54,323 bases of DNA from NCBI GenBank assembly GCA_017552535.1, contig JAFZPV010000018.1, forward strand, positions 1 through 54,323, given 5' to 3'. Below the pieces are notes generated by a model. The model was not told the origin of the DNA, did not search any database, and was given only the letters and a program-made list of their open reading frames with translations. The translations under genes and the position numbers were made by a program. The stretch is from Clostridia bacterium (GTDB taxonomy: Bacteria; Bacillota; Clostridia; Christensenellales; Aristaeellaceae). Positions 31,439 to 40,389 of this stretch are shown in pieces (the first letter of the stretch is position 1; every line of letters begins with the position of its first letter).

Positions 31439-33198
31439 GCAAACAGAAGGCTCCCAAGGGCACGCTCAGGCAGGTGCTCTCCTATATCCGGCCTTACCGG
31501 GCGCTGGTCGCCCTGTCGGTGGCGCTGTCGGCGCTGTGCGTCGCCCTTACGCTGTACGTGCCCGTGCTTCTGGGCCGGGCGATCGACCATATCGCGGGGC
31601 CGGAGCAGGTGGATTTCGGCGTCATCCTGCCCATCCTGAGCAAAGTGGCCCTGATGGTGGGCGTCACGGCCCTGGCCCAGTGGCTGGTGAACACCGTAAA
31701 CAACCGCGTGACCTATCAGGTGGTGCGCGAGGTGCGCTCCCATGCCTTTGCGCGCCTGCAGGTCCTGCCGCTTTCCTACCTCGATTCCCAGCCGGCGGGC
31801 GACATCGTGAGCCGGCTGATCGCGGACGTGGACCAGTTTTCCGACGGCCTGCTGATGGGCTTTACCCAGCTGTTCACCGGTGCGGTGACGATACTGGGCA
31901 CCCTGGGCTTCATGCTGTCCATCCGCCCGGGCATCGCGCTGGTGGTGGTGGTCCTGACGCCCCTGAGCTTCGTGGTGGCCAGGTTCATCGCCTCCCGCAG
32001 CTATTCCCATTTCCGGCGCCAGAGCGACGTAAGGGGTGAACAGACCGCCTTTATCGACGAGATGCTCACCAACCAGAAGGTGGTCAAAGCTTTCGGGCAG
32101 GAGCAGGAAACGATGAAGCGCTTCGACGAGATCAACGGGCGCCTCGAAAAAAGCTCCCTCAGGGCCATATTCTTTTCGTCCCTCACCAACCCCTGCACCA
32201 GGTTCGTGAATAACGTGGTATACGCCGCCGTGGCGCTGGCGGGCGCGCTTCTGTGCGTGAGCACCGCGGGCGAGCCGGAGGCCTTCACCGTGGGCAGCTT
32301 AAGCGCGCTCCTGGCTTACGCCAACCAGTACACCAAGCCCTTCAACGAGATCAGCGGCGTGGTGACGGAACTGCAGAACGCGCTGGCCTGCGCGGCGCGG
32401 GTGTTCAGGCTGATCGGACAGGAGGCGGAGACGCCCGACGCCCCGGACGCCCGGACGCTTTCGGACGTGCAGGGCCGGGTGGATATCGAAAACGTTTTTT
32501 TCTCCTATACGCCTGAGCGTCCTCTGATCGAGGGATTCGATCTGAACGTGAAGCCCGGGCAGCACGTGGCCATCGTGGGCCCCACGGGCTGCGGAAAGAC
32601 CACCCTGATCAATCTGCTGATGCGCTTTTACGACGTGAACGCCGGTTCCATTTCCGTGGAAGGCACCGACATACGCTCTGTTACCCGCAAAAGCCTTCGC
32701 GCCGGCTACGGCATGGTGCTGCAGGACACCTGGCTGCGCGCGGGCACGATACGCGAAAATGTGGCCATGGGCAGGCCGGACGCGAGCGACGAAGAGATCC
32801 GTTCCGCCTGCGAAAGGGCCTACGCACATTCCTTTATCATGCGCCTGCCCCGGGGCTACGATACGGTGATCGGCGAGGACGGCGGCGCCCTGTCCCAGGG
32901 CCAGAAGCAGCTTTTGTGCATCGCGCGGGTCATGCTGTGCCTGCCGCCCATGCTGATCCTGGACGAAGCCACCTCCTCCATCGATACCCGCACGGAGATG
33001 CGCATCCAGCAGGCCTTCCTCAGCATGATGGAGGGAAGGACCGCCTTCATCGTGGCCCATCGCCTGAGCACCATCCGCGAGGCGGACGTGATCCTGGTGA
33101 TGAAAAGCGGCCATATCGTGGAGCAGGGCAGCCATGCGGAGCTGCTGGCCCGCAACGGCTTTTACGCGCAGCTGTACAACAGCCAGCTTGCGGGATAG
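31435..33198 (+). CDS. ABC exporter half-transporter, subunit 2 (catalytic)
   Basis: The second half-transporter, 587 residues, has a six-segment membrane domain and an ATPase domain with Walker A VGPTGCGKTT, Walker B LILDEATSSIDTRTE retaining catalytic Glu511, and switch His in FIVAHRLSTIREAD. Its signature is LSQGQKQLLCIAR rather than LSGGQ. With subunit 1 this gives one full ATP site (this Walker motif, partner LSGGQ) and one degenerate site. It overlaps subunit 1 by four bases, supporting fixed stoichiometry. Confidence 0.93.
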   Translation: MSKQKAPKGTLRQVLSYIRPYRALVALSVALSALCVALTLYVPVLLGRAIDHIAGPEQVDFGVILPILSKVALMVGVTALAQWLVNTVNNRVTYQVVREVRSHAFARLQVLPLSYLDSQPAGDIVSRLIADVDQFSDGLLMGFTQLFTGAVTILGTLGFMLSIRPGIALVVVVLTPLSFVVARFIASRSYSHFRRQSDVRGEQTAFIDEMLTNQKVVKAFGQEQETMKRFDEINGRLEKSSLRAIFFSSLTNPCTRFVNNVVYAAVALAGALLCVSTAGEPEAFTVGSLSALLAYANQYTKPFNEISGVVTELQNALACAARVFRLIGQEAETPDAPDARTLSDVQGRVDIENVFFSYTPERPLIEGFDLNVKPGQHVAIVGPTGCGKTTLINLLMRFYDVNAGSISVEGTDIRSVTRKSLRAGYGMVLQDTWLRAGTIRENVAMGRPDASDEEIRSACERAYAHSFIMRLPRGYDTVIGEDGGALSQGQKQLLCIARVMLCLPPMLILDEATSSIDTRTEMRIQQAFLSMMEGRTAFIVAHRLSTIREADVILVMKSGHIVEQGSHAELLARNGFYAQLYNSQLAG

Positions 33199-33255
33199 GG
33201 CGGCAAGGTTTTACGCAATTTTATAATGAATGATGCCAAAAACGGGCGGGGCGGT

Positions 33256-33284
33256 TTGAAATTTGTTTCAACTGATGCTATAAT
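33256..33284 (+). promoter_or_regulatory. ftsH promoter
   Basis: -35 TTGAAA (33256-33261), 17-bp spacer, perfect -10 TATAAT (33279-33284). Confidence 0.75.
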
Positions 33285-33340
33285 AAACGTCAAATCGCTC
33301 CTGTATCCAAACGGTATGAAGAAAGCGAGGACAACGATAC

Positions 33341-35467
33341 TTGAATAACAGACGAAAAGGCCTGATGCGCACGTTTTTGATCTACGCCGTCATCATCGCC
33401 GGAATCTTCCTGGTGGTGTACATGACGGGCACGCCCGCGCAGATCGCCGAGCCTGAAAAGCTGAGCTATTCCGAGCTTCTGGGCCGCATCGAAAACGACC
33501 TGAAGCTGAAGACAGGCGACGAAAAAGCCGATCCCGCCAAGACGGTCTCAAGCGTGCTCATCGTGTCGGACCAGCTCTACGGCCTCAGGGACGGCTCCTC
33601 GATCCCGGCGTCGCGCTTCGGCACGAAATACCATGATTTCTACGCCACGCTGCCTTCCTCGGATCAGTTCTATACCGACGTGCAGGCGATCTATTCGGCG
33701 CAGATGGGCAAGACCGTGAGCCCCACCGAGTACCTGTTCACCTTCGCCACCGCCGAGCCCGAAGGCGCGAGCATCTTTTTGCAGCTGCTGCCCAGCCTCA
33801 TCTCCATCGCCCTGTTCGTGGGCATGATGATATTCATCTTCCGTATGCAGAGCGGCGCCAACCGCGGCGCCAACACCTTCGTGCGCGGACGCACCAAGCT
33901 GGTGGACCCCTCCACCAACGCCATCCGCTACGGCGACGTGGCGGGCGCGGAGGAGGAAAAGCAGGAGCTCAAGGAAGTCGTCGACTTTTTGAAGGCCCCC
34001 GACAAATACACCAGGGTGGGCGCCAAGATCCCCAAGGGCGTGCTTCTGATCGGCCCTCCCGGCACGGGCAAGACCCTTCTGGCCAAGGCCGTCGCCGGCG
34101 AAGCGGGCGTGCCGTTTTACACCATCTCCGGCTCTGAGTTCATGGAGATGTACGTGGGCGTGGGCGCCAGCCGCGTGCGCGACCTGTTCGACCAGGCCAA
34201 AAAGAACGCGCCGGCCATCGTGTTTATCGACGAGATCGACGCCATCGGCCGCCAGAGGGGCGCGGGCCTGGGCGGCGGCCACGACGAAAGGGAGCAGACG
34301 CTCAACCAGCTTCTGGTGGAGATGGACGGCTTTACGCCCAATTCCGGCGTGATCGTGATGGCGGCCACCAACCGCTCGGACATCCTCGACCCGGCGCTTC
34401 TGCGCCCTGGCCGCTTCGACCGGCAGGTGCTGGTGAATTACCCGGACGTGAAGGGCCGCGAGGAGATCCTCAAGGTGCACTCCCGGGGCAAGCCCCTGGC
34501 AAAGAGCGTGGATCTGCACACCGTGGCCGTGATGACCCCCGGCTGCACCGGCGCGGACCTTGCCAACATCATGAACGAGAGCGCCCTGCTCACCGCCCGG
34601 AACAACAAAAGCGAGATCACCATCGAGGCCATCGAGGAAGCCATCAACCGCGTGTCGATGGGCCTGGAAAAAAAGTCCCACGTGATCCCCGAAAAAGACA
34701 AGCAGATGGTGGCTTACCACGAGGCGGGCCACGCCATCGTGGCCTACGTGATCCCCGAGTGCGAAAAGGTGCAGGAGATCACCACCATCCCCCGCGGCAT
34801 GGCGGGCGGCTACACCAAATACATCCCCGACGAAAAGACCCATTATGCCACCAGCGCGCGCCTGCGGGCCCACATCGCCTCCGCCATGGGCGGCATGTGC
34901 GCCGAGCGGCTGATCTACGGCGATATCACCACCGGCGGCACCTCCGACATCAAGCAGGCCACGAACCTGGCCCGCAGCATGGTGACGGAGTACGGCATGA
35001 GCGAGCTGGGCCCCATCTTTATGAGCAGCGAGCACGAGGTGTTCCTGGGCCGCACCTTCTCCCAGACCTCCGCGGGGATCAGCGAAAAGCTTTCCAGCGC
35101 CGTGGACGACGAGGTGAGAAAGCTGCTGGAGGAAGGCGAAAGGCGCGCCACCGAGATCCTGGCCGCCAACCGTGACAAGCTGGACGGCCTGGTAAAACTG
35201 CTGATGGAGAAAGAGCGCCTCAACCGCGAGGAGTTCGAATCCTACATGGAAGACAGGCCCTACGATCCCGAGCGGGCCGAGGCCTTCCGCTTCTACCGCG
35301 ACCCGGGCGAGGCGAAGGACGAAAAGGCGCCTGAAGCCCAGCCCTCCGGCGGGGAACAGGCCCGGCCTTCTTCTGGCGAGACCGCAAAGGCAGCAGACGG
35401 GGCGGACGGCGAAAACAGCGGCGGGGACGGAGAACCCCAAACCGGCTCCTGGCTGCCGGACCTGTAG
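33341..35467 (+). CDS. ftsH: ATP-dependent zinc metalloprotease FtsH
   Basis: The membrane-bound AAA+ protease degrades misassembled membrane proteins and short-lived regulators. Two N-terminal membrane segments (about residues 9-27 and 148-168) flank an external domain of about 120 residues. The AAA domain has [13 protein letters not shown] (Walker A, near 238), [10 protein letters not shown] (Walker B) and the second region of homology [20 protein letters not shown]. The zinc site is HEAGH at 460-464, with a later Asp in [10 protein letters not shown]. The acidic, Gly/Ala/Glu-rich tail (last 60 residues) is longer than usual. TTG at 33341 is the likely start; ATG at 33365 is the alternative. 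A terminator follows. Confidence 0.95.
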   Translation: MNNRRKGLMRTFLIYAVIIAGIFLVVYMTGTPAQIAEPEKLSYSELLGRIENDLKLKTGDEKADPAKTVSSVLIVSDQLYGLRDGSSIPASRFGTKYHDFYATLPSSDQFYTDVQAIYSAQMGKTVSPTEYLFTFATAEPEGASIFLQLLPSLISIALFVGMMIFIFRMQSGANRGANTFVRGRTKLVDPSTNAIRYGDVAGAEEEKQELKEVVDFLKAPDKYTRVGAKIPKGVLLIGPPGTGKTLLAKAVAGEAGVPFYTISGSEFMEMYVGVGASRVRDLFDQAKKNAPAIVFIDEIDAIGRQRGAGLGGGHDEREQTLNQLLVEMDGFTPNSGVIVMAATNRSDILDPALLRPGRFDRQVLVNYPDVKGREEILKVHSRGKPLAKSVDLHTVAVMTPGCTGADLANIMNESALLTARNNKSEITIEAIEEAINRVSMGLEKKSHVIPEKDKQMVAYHEAGHAIVAYVIPECEKVQEITTIPRGMAGGYTKYIPDEKTHYATSARLRAHIASAMGGMCAERLIYGDITTGGTSDIKQATNLARSMVTEYGMSELGPIFMSSEHEVFLGRTFSQTSAGISEKLSSAVDDEVRKLLEEGERRATEILAANRDKLDGLVKLLMEKERLNREEFESYMEDRPYDPERAEAFRFYRDPGEAKDEKAPEAQPSGGEQARPSSGETAKAADGADGENSGGDGEPQTGSWLPDL

Positions 35468-35504
35468 AACGCGGCCGGGGACCCGGAAACGATCCCATAG
35501 GCTT

Positions 35505-35530
35505 GGAGGGGCTCCGGCCCCTCCGCTTTT
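35505..35530 (+). terminator. Terminator of ftsH
   Basis: A perfect 8-bp stem, GGAGGGGC with GCCCCTCC, loop TCCG, then GCTTTTC. Confidence 0.8.
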
Positions 35531-35578
35531 CATAATCGCTGGAATCGCGAAACGGCAAAACTGCAAAGGAGATACCGC

Positions 35579-36817
35579 ATGAAGACCAATCCCGTAAAGG
35601 GCATGAGGGATTATCTGCCCCAGGAGATGCGCGTGAGGGATTACGTGCAGTCCAAAATACTGGAAACCTACCGCCAGAGCGGCTTCGAGCGCATATCCAC
35701 CCCCGTCATGGAGGACATGGAAAACCTGGACAAAAGCGACGGCGGCGACAACCTGAACCTGATTTTCAAGGTGCTCAAGCGCGGCGAAAAGCTGGAAGAG
35801 GCCCTTGCGCAGGGAGACGAAAAGGCGCTGTGCGACATGGGCCTGCGCTACGACCTCACTGTGCCCCTGAGCCGGTTTTACGCCGCCAATTACGGCACCC
35901 TGCCCAGGCCCTTCAAGGTCATCCAGACCGACCGGGTGTTCCGGGCGGAGCGCCCTCAGAAGGGACGCCTGCGCGAATTCGTGCAGTGCGACATCGACAT
36001 CCTGGGCGACGACAGCCCCCAGGCGGAGGTCGAGCTGATCGACGTCACGGCCCGGGCGCTCAAAAACATCGGCTTCCAGGATTTCACCGTGCACATCAAC
36101 GACCGCAGGATGCTCAGGGGCATGCTCTCGGGCATGGGCTTTGCGCCTGACACCCTGGACAGCGTGTGCATCAGCTTCGACAAGCTGGACAAGATCGGCG
36201 CGGAAAGCGTGAGAGACGAGCTCCTCGAAAAGGGCTGCCCCGAAAGCGCGGTCTCAGCGCTGCACGGATTCCTGCTGAAGGGCGACATGCGTCCGGAGAC
36301 GGTGCGCGCCATGCTGCCGGATACGTCCGCAGCGGACAGGCTCATGTACATCATGGAGACGGCCCGGGCCATGAGCGACGGCTACAAGGTGGAATATGCG
36401 CCTTCGCTGGTGCGCGGCCAGGGCTATTACACGGGCTGCGTGTTCGAGATCAGCTGCGCGGGCTTCGCAGGCGCGGTGGCGGGCGGCGGCCGCTACGACG
36501 GTATGATCGGCAAGTTCCTGGGCCAGGACGTGCCCGCGGTGGGCTTCTCCATCGGTTTCGAGCGCATCTGCGGCATCCTCATGGATGAAAATTTCTGTGC
36601 GCCCGCGCCGAAAAAGCTGGCGCTTTTGTACCTGGAGGACGTGCCCTTCGGCGAAGTGCTCGCCAAGGCGGCCAGGCTCCGCCCGGACTGGACGGTAACG
36701 GTGCTCCGCCAGCAGAAAAAGCTGAGCAAGCAGCTGGGGCAGCTGGAGGCCCAGGGCTTTGAAGCCGCGGCGTTCTTCGACAACGAAGAGATCAAGCTTT
36801 TCGGCACGAAGGACTGA
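35579..36817 (+). CDS. hisS: Histidine--tRNA ligase
   Basis: The class II synthetase charges tRNA-His. The 412-residue protein has motif 1 around GFERISTPVMEDME, motif 2 in VFRAERPQKGRLREFVQCDI and motif 3 in GGGRYDGMIGKF...GFSIGFERI. The histidine-specific motif is LVRGQGYYTG (Arg279 kept, but the common Asp of RGLDYYTG is Gly282). The region LRYDLTVPLSRFYA and motif 2 look closer to the Bacteroidetes/eukaryote-like branch than to the usual Bacillota HisRS. The anticodon-binding domain (about 325-412) is short. It might instead be a HisZ-like paralogue, but no his genes are near and both catalytic motifs are intact. An AAAGGAGA site precedes the ATG. Confidence 0.85.
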   Translation: MKTNPVKGMRDYLPQEMRVRDYVQSKILETYRQSGFERISTPVMEDMENLDKSDGGDNLNLIFKVLKRGEKLEEALAQGDEKALCDMGLRYDLTVPLSRFYAANYGTLPRPFKVIQTDRVFRAERPQKGRLREFVQCDIDILGDDSPQAEVELIDVTARALKNIGFQDFTVHINDRRMLRGMLSGMGFAPDTLDSVCISFDKLDKIGAESVRDELLEKGCPESAVSALHGFLLKGDMRPETVRAMLPDTSAADRLMYIMETARAMSDGYKVEYAPSLVRGQGYYTGCVFEISCAGFAGAVAGGGRYDGMIGKFLGQDVPAVGFSIGFERICGILMDENFCAPAPKKLALLYLEDVPFGEVLAKAARLRPDWTVTVLRQQKKLSKQLGQLEAQGFEAAAFFDNEEIKLFGTKD

Positions 36818-36821
36818 TCCC

Positions 36822-37622
36822 ATGGCAAAGACGGCGAAAAAGGCATCCGCCGGCGCGCCGGCGGCGCTGAGGGTACTGCTGATCCCCTTCGCGTTCCTGT
36901 TTTACCGGGCGATGGATCTGTTTGACCTAAGGTCGATGGAGTTCATCCGCCGCTTTATGGATGCCTGGGGCGTAAAGGATTATACCCTCAATATGCTCTT
37001 TGCCCTTCTTTCGCTCGCCGGCCTCGCGGTGCTGGCTTTCAGCCCGCCCCGCCGCCGCTGGCTGCTGGCGCTGGGCTTTGCCCTGTTTCTGGCGCCCGTA
37101 TGGTATCAGGGGCCGGACAAGGTGGGCGCGATGGGAGCCAGGGCGTATACGGCGTTCGAGTTCGAGCCCGTCAGGCTCGGCATCTCCCTGGCGCTTACCC
37201 TGTGGGCGCTGGTGCTGGTGCGCGGCGACGCGAAGAGCGAATGGACCAAGCTGATCGTCGCTTTGCCGCTCATGGCCGCGAACTATTATTGCTGGAGAAG
37301 CGGATCGGCCCCGCTGGACTGGTACGGCTTCGCTTCCGTCATATCGCTGTCGGTGGTAGCGGGCTGTGCGGTTGACATGGTGATGAACGGCTTCAGCCTG
37401 CAGGCGCTTCTGCCCGTGATCGCGGTGGCGGGCGAGGTGGCTGGCATGTATCTTTTGACGCGCACCCAGTCGCTGTGGATCACCTCGGCGCTGGGCCTGG
37501 CCTCGGCGGTGTTCCTTCTGGCGCGCTCTCCGCTTAAGGAGCGTTCGCTCGGAGGCGTTCTTGCGTCCCTCGCGTTGCTGCTGAACGCGCTTCTGGGCCT
37601 CATCAGCATGAATGCCTTCTGA
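36822..37622 (+). CDS. Hypothetical polytopic membrane protein
   Basis: The 266-residue protein has about eight hydrophobic segments (for example LRVLLIPFAFLFYRAMDLF, LALGFALFLAPVWY, LGISLALTLWALVLV, ALLPVIAVAGEVAGMYLL, LASLALLLNALLGLISM), joined by short loops, and a basic N-terminus. It is not recognised. The ATG at 36822 lies four bases after the hisS stop, with AAGGA inside the end of hisS, so it is probably co-transcribed with hisS. No transporter or enzyme motif is evident. Confidence 0.7.
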   Translation: MAKTAKKASAGAPAALRVLLIPFAFLFYRAMDLFDLRSMEFIRRFMDAWGVKDYTLNMLFALLSLAGLAVLAFSPPRRRWLLALGFALFLAPVWYQGPDKVGAMGARAYTAFEFEPVRLGISLALTLWALVLVRGDAKSEWTKLIVALPLMAANYYCWRSGSAPLDWYGFASVISLSVVAGCAVDMVMNGFSLQALLPVIAVAGEVAGMYLLTRTQSLWITSALGLASAVFLLARSPLKERSLGGVLASLALLLNALLGLISMNAF

Positions 37623-37625
37623 CCC

Positions 37626-37661
37626 AAAAACGCCGAACCCGCCGGAACGCGGCGGGTTCGG
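37626..37661 (-). terminator. Terminator of the histidine phosphatase gene
   Basis: A perfect 12-bp stem (CCGAACCCGCCG with CGGCGGGTTCGG, 37633-37661); on the minus strand it is followed by CGTTTTTGGG. It also lies just after the stop of the convergent plus-strand membrane gene. Confidence 0.88.
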
Positions 37662-37677
37662 ATTATGCATGGAAGGG

Positions 37678-38274
37678 TCATTCCGGAATATCGGCAGTAA
37701 TGTTCCAGGCCCTGATGTGCCAGCGGCCGTCGCGGAACGCCAGTATGCATACGGAGGCGTTGTCCACGCGCAGGGGCGGTACGTGGGTTGGGGTAGAAAG
37801 CACCCAGGCGGCGCAGGCCTTTATGAAGCCCGCGTGGCACACGGCGGCACAGCGCACGTTTTCCTCCCGGGCGACGGAAGTGAGGAATTCGCCTGCTCTG
37901 GCCCGCAGATGGCAGCCGCTTTCGCAGTCCATGCCCAGGGGCGCGTAATCGAAAGCCGCCCGGCAGGCGGGATAGAGGTCCGGAAACAGCGCCAGCATGT
38001 CTTCCTTCGTTTTGCCCCGCATGGCGGTGTTGTCAAGCTCCCGGATCAGGGAACTGAATACGAAGGGTGCGTTTGGAAACACGATTCGCGCCGTCTGCTG
38101 CGCGCGCCTTACGTCGCTAACGTAGATCCGGTCAAAATCAAGGCCGCTCACGAGCTGACCGGCGCAAAGCGCCTGCCGGCGGCCCTTCTCCGTAAGGTTC
38201 ACCGGGGACCAGCCGGAATGAGTGCCGTCGTAGTTGGATTCGCTCTCGCCGTGGCGTATCAGATACAGCTCCAT
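37678..38274 (-). CDS. Histidine phosphatase family protein (phosphoglycerate mutase-like)
   Basis: The 198-residue protein starts MELYLIRHGESESNYDGTHSG, the RHG catalytic motif in which His is phosphorylated. LTEKGRRQALCAGQLV, YVSDVRRAQQTARIV and the second catalytic His in AAVCHAGFIKACAAWVL complete the family pattern. Likely a small-molecule phosphatase (alpha-ribazole phosphatase-like or sugar phosphatase); the substrate is undetermined. The frame reaches 38376, but ATG 38274 has GGGAGGA upstream. It is a single gene, divergent from the acyltransferase operon. Confidence 0.9.
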   Translation of the reverse strand: MELYLIRHGESESNYDGTHSGWSPVNLTEKGRRQALCAGQLVSGLDFDRIYVSDVRRAQQTARIVFPNAPFVFSSLIRELDNTAMRGKTKEDMLALFPDLYPACRAAFDYAPLGMDCESGCHLRARAGEFLTSVAREENVRCAAVCHAGFIKACAAWVLSTPTHVPPLRVDNASVCILAFRDGRWHIRAWNITADIPE

Positions 38275-38415
38275 GTTCGTCCTCCCGCGCGTTTTATCCA
38301 TTGTACCGCGCCCGTGTAAACATCCTCCGGGCATTTTCGTCAAAATCACATTATCTGAACAGGTTTTGCGGGGCACGCACGGCGGAAAAGCGGGAGCGGA
38401 CAGGAATCAGGCGGT

Positions 38416-38444
38416 TTGATTTTTTGGGCGGGCTATGCTACAAT
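38416..38444 (+). promoter_or_regulatory. Promoter of the plsC-rluA-znuACB-tgt run
   Basis: -35 TTGATT (38416-38421), 17-bp spacer, -10 TACAAT (38439-38444), 22 bp before the acyltransferase start. Confidence 0.7.
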
Positions 38445-38465
38445 AGGCCGGGGAGGCGATACGGT

Positions 38466-39644
38466 ATGCGCAAGGCGTTTGACATGGCTTTTCGGCACGT
38501 GGCAGTGTTTCTGATGAGCGTGTATACTTTTTTCCGCTTCGGCGCCCGAAGGCGCGTGATCGACAGGCCCACACCGGGCTCGCTGATCGTGTGCAACCAC
38601 AGCTGCATATGGGACTTTTCGTTTCTGCTGCTGGCGCTGTTTCCCGGCGCGAAGGAACGCTTTCTGGCCACCAGCGTGCAGTACGACAAGTCGCGCCTCA
38701 CGAGTTTTGTGTTCAGGCATCTTGGCATCATCCGCAAGCAGCAGGGCGCCCGGGACGTGCAGAGCGTGCGCGAAATGATGCGCGCGGCCAAAGAAGGCGG
38801 CATGGTGGTGGTATACGCTGCGGGCATGACGTCCTTTGACGGACGGCAGGCCTGGAACGCGCTGCCCGGCGCGGGGTCGCTGCCCAGGCTCCTGCGGGGA
38901 GACGTTTATACAGCCGTGGCCCACGGCGGGTTCATGAGCGCGCCGCGCTACCACGGCACCAGGCGGCGCGGACGGGTGGAGATCGAGATAAAGCGCCTCT
39001 ATACGGCTGCCGAGGCCGCCGCCCTCAGCCCGGAGGAGATCCAGAAGGGCATCAATGAAGCCCTGAGCTTTAACGACTGGGACTGGCAGGAAAAAAGGAT
39101 GGCGCCCTTCCGGGGCATCCGGAACGTCAAAAACGTCACCCGCACCCTGTATATGTGCCCCGCCTGCGGGCGGGAAGGCACGCTTTCGGAGGGCAAACGG
39201 GAGATCACCTGCTCCGCCTGCGGCCTGAAGGTCAGGCGGGACAGATACGGCTTCTTCACTTCAGAGAAAGGCGCCTGCCCCCGCCGCATGGACGAGTGGG
39301 CGGACATGGAGATCGAAAGCCTGAAAAAGCAGATGGCTTCCGGGGATCTCTGCCTGGAAGCGGAGAACGTCACGCTTATGCAGGCGCAGGCCGGCAGCGC
39401 CAGCCGCGAGGAACTGGATACGGGCAGCCTGAAGCTCAGCCGCGAGGGCCTTGCCTTCACGGGGCGCGGGGGCACGCAAAAGTCCTTCGGCCTTAGCGAG
39501 TTCCAGTTTCTGATCTTTGACGACATCGACGTGATGCAGCTCAACACCGACAGCGCCAGCTATCTGTTCCGTTTTTCAGACGTCCGGCTGATGACCAAGT
39601 GGTTCTTCATGCACCGGCTCATGGTGAAAGGAAACGAAGCATGA
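38466..39644 (+). CDS. Lysophospholipid acyltransferase (PlsC-like) fused to a zinc ribbon
   Basis: The 392-residue protein begins with a PlsC-type acyltransferase domain (residues 1-200): NHSCIWDF holds the catalytic H45-x4-D50, with GIIRKQQGARDV and MVVVYAAGMTSFDGR at the later motif positions. It then has a zinc ribbon, C231PAC234 and C249SAC252, and about 130 further residues of unknown role (ESLKKQMASGDLCLEAENVT, GTQKSFGLSEFQFLIFDD). Such an attachment is unusual for glycerol-3-phosphate pathway acyltransferases. Normal substrate would be lysophosphatidate plus acyl-ACP at the membrane. The ATG at 38466 follows GGGGAGGC. It overlaps the rluA-like gene by four bases. Confidence 0.82.
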   Translation: MRKAFDMAFRHVAVFLMSVYTFFRFGARRRVIDRPTPGSLIVCNHSCIWDFSFLLLALFPGAKERFLATSVQYDKSRLTSFVFRHLGIIRKQQGARDVQSVREMMRAAKEGGMVVVYAAGMTSFDGRQAWNALPGAGSLPRLLRGDVYTAVAHGGFMSAPRYHGTRRRGRVEIEIKRLYTAAEAAALSPEEIQKGINEALSFNDWDWQEKRMAPFRGIRNVKNVTRTLYMCPACGREGTLSEGKREITCSACGLKVRRDRYGFFTSEKGACPRRMDEWADMEIESLKKQMASGDLCLEAENVTLMQAQAGSASREELDTGSLKLSREGLAFTGRGGTQKSFGLSEFQFLIFDDIDVMQLNTDSASYLFRFSDVRLMTKWFFMHRLMVKGNEA

Positions 39645-40372
39645 CCGAGATCCCTTCCCGCTACGGAAAGATAAGCGTCCTGTACGAAGACAACCAGATC
39701 ATCGGCGCCGTGAAGCCCTGCAACCTGCCCTCCCAGGGCGATTTAAGCGGCGACGAGGACATGCTTTCCCTGCTCAAGGCGTATATCGCCTGGGCGTATC
39801 ACAAGCCGGGAGCGGCCTACCTGGGCCTGGTGCACCGGCTGGACAGGCCGGTGGGCGGGGTGATGGTATTTGCCCGCACCTCCAAGGCGGCGTCGCGCTT
39901 AAGCGCCCAGTTCGCTGCCCACACCGCAAAGAAGACCTACCTGGCGGTGCTGGAGGGCGAAATGAAGCAAAAGACCCGCCTGGAAGGCTGGCTCACCCAA
40001 AAACAGGGCCAGAACGCGCGCGTCGTGCCGGAGGGCACTTTGGGCAGCAAGCGGGCAGCCCTCACCAGCACGCCCCTTGCCTGCCGGGACGGCCTCACGC
40101 TGGTGCAGGTGGAGCTGGAGACCGGGCGCAAGCACCAGATCCGCGCCCAGCACGCTGCCGTGGGGCTGCCGCTTTGGGGCGACAACCGCTACGGCCACGG
40201 CCGGCCTGGCCAGCAGATCGCCCTGTGGGCCTGGAAACTGGAACTGGACCATCCCACCCGGAACGAGCGCGTGATGATTTGCTGCCCCCCGCCCATTGCA
40301 GGCGCGTGGGCGAAGTTTGAAAACGAGATCAATTCCCTGAAGCTTCAGCCCGGAGAAGATCTGCCCCAATAA
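39641..40372 (+). CDS. RluA family pseudouridine synthase
   Basis: The 243-residue enzyme isomerises a uridine in rRNA or tRNA to pseudouridine. LVHRLDRPVGGVMVFARTSK contains the catalytic Asp in the HRLDxxxxG motif; FAAHTAKKTYLAVLEG and LVQVELETGRKHQIRAQHAA are the other family blocks. There is no S4 domain, which fits the short subgroup of RluA proteins. Which RNA position it modifies cannot be told. The ATG at 39641 has an AAAGGAAACG site and overlaps the acyltransferase stop. Confidence 0.92.
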   Translation: MTEIPSRYGKISVLYEDNQIIGAVKPCNLPSQGDLSGDEDMLSLLKAYIAWAYHKPGAAYLGLVHRLDRPVGGVMVFARTSKAASRLSAQFAAHTAKKTYLAVLEGEMKQKTRLEGWLTQKQGQNARVVPEGTLGSKRAALTSTPLACRDGLTLVQVELETGRKHQIRAQHAAVGLPLWGDNRYGHGRPGQQIALWAWKLELDHPTRNERVMICCPPPIAGAWAKFENEINSLKLQPGEDLPQ

Positions 40373-40389
40373 ACGATAAGGAACGAACC

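Noticed and set aside
33548-36094. An 848-residue open frame on the minus strand
   Set aside because: It lies fully antisense to ftsH and hisS, has no family motifs, is rich in Val/His/Gly/Ala as expected for the mirror of GC-rich codons, and lacks a start signal.
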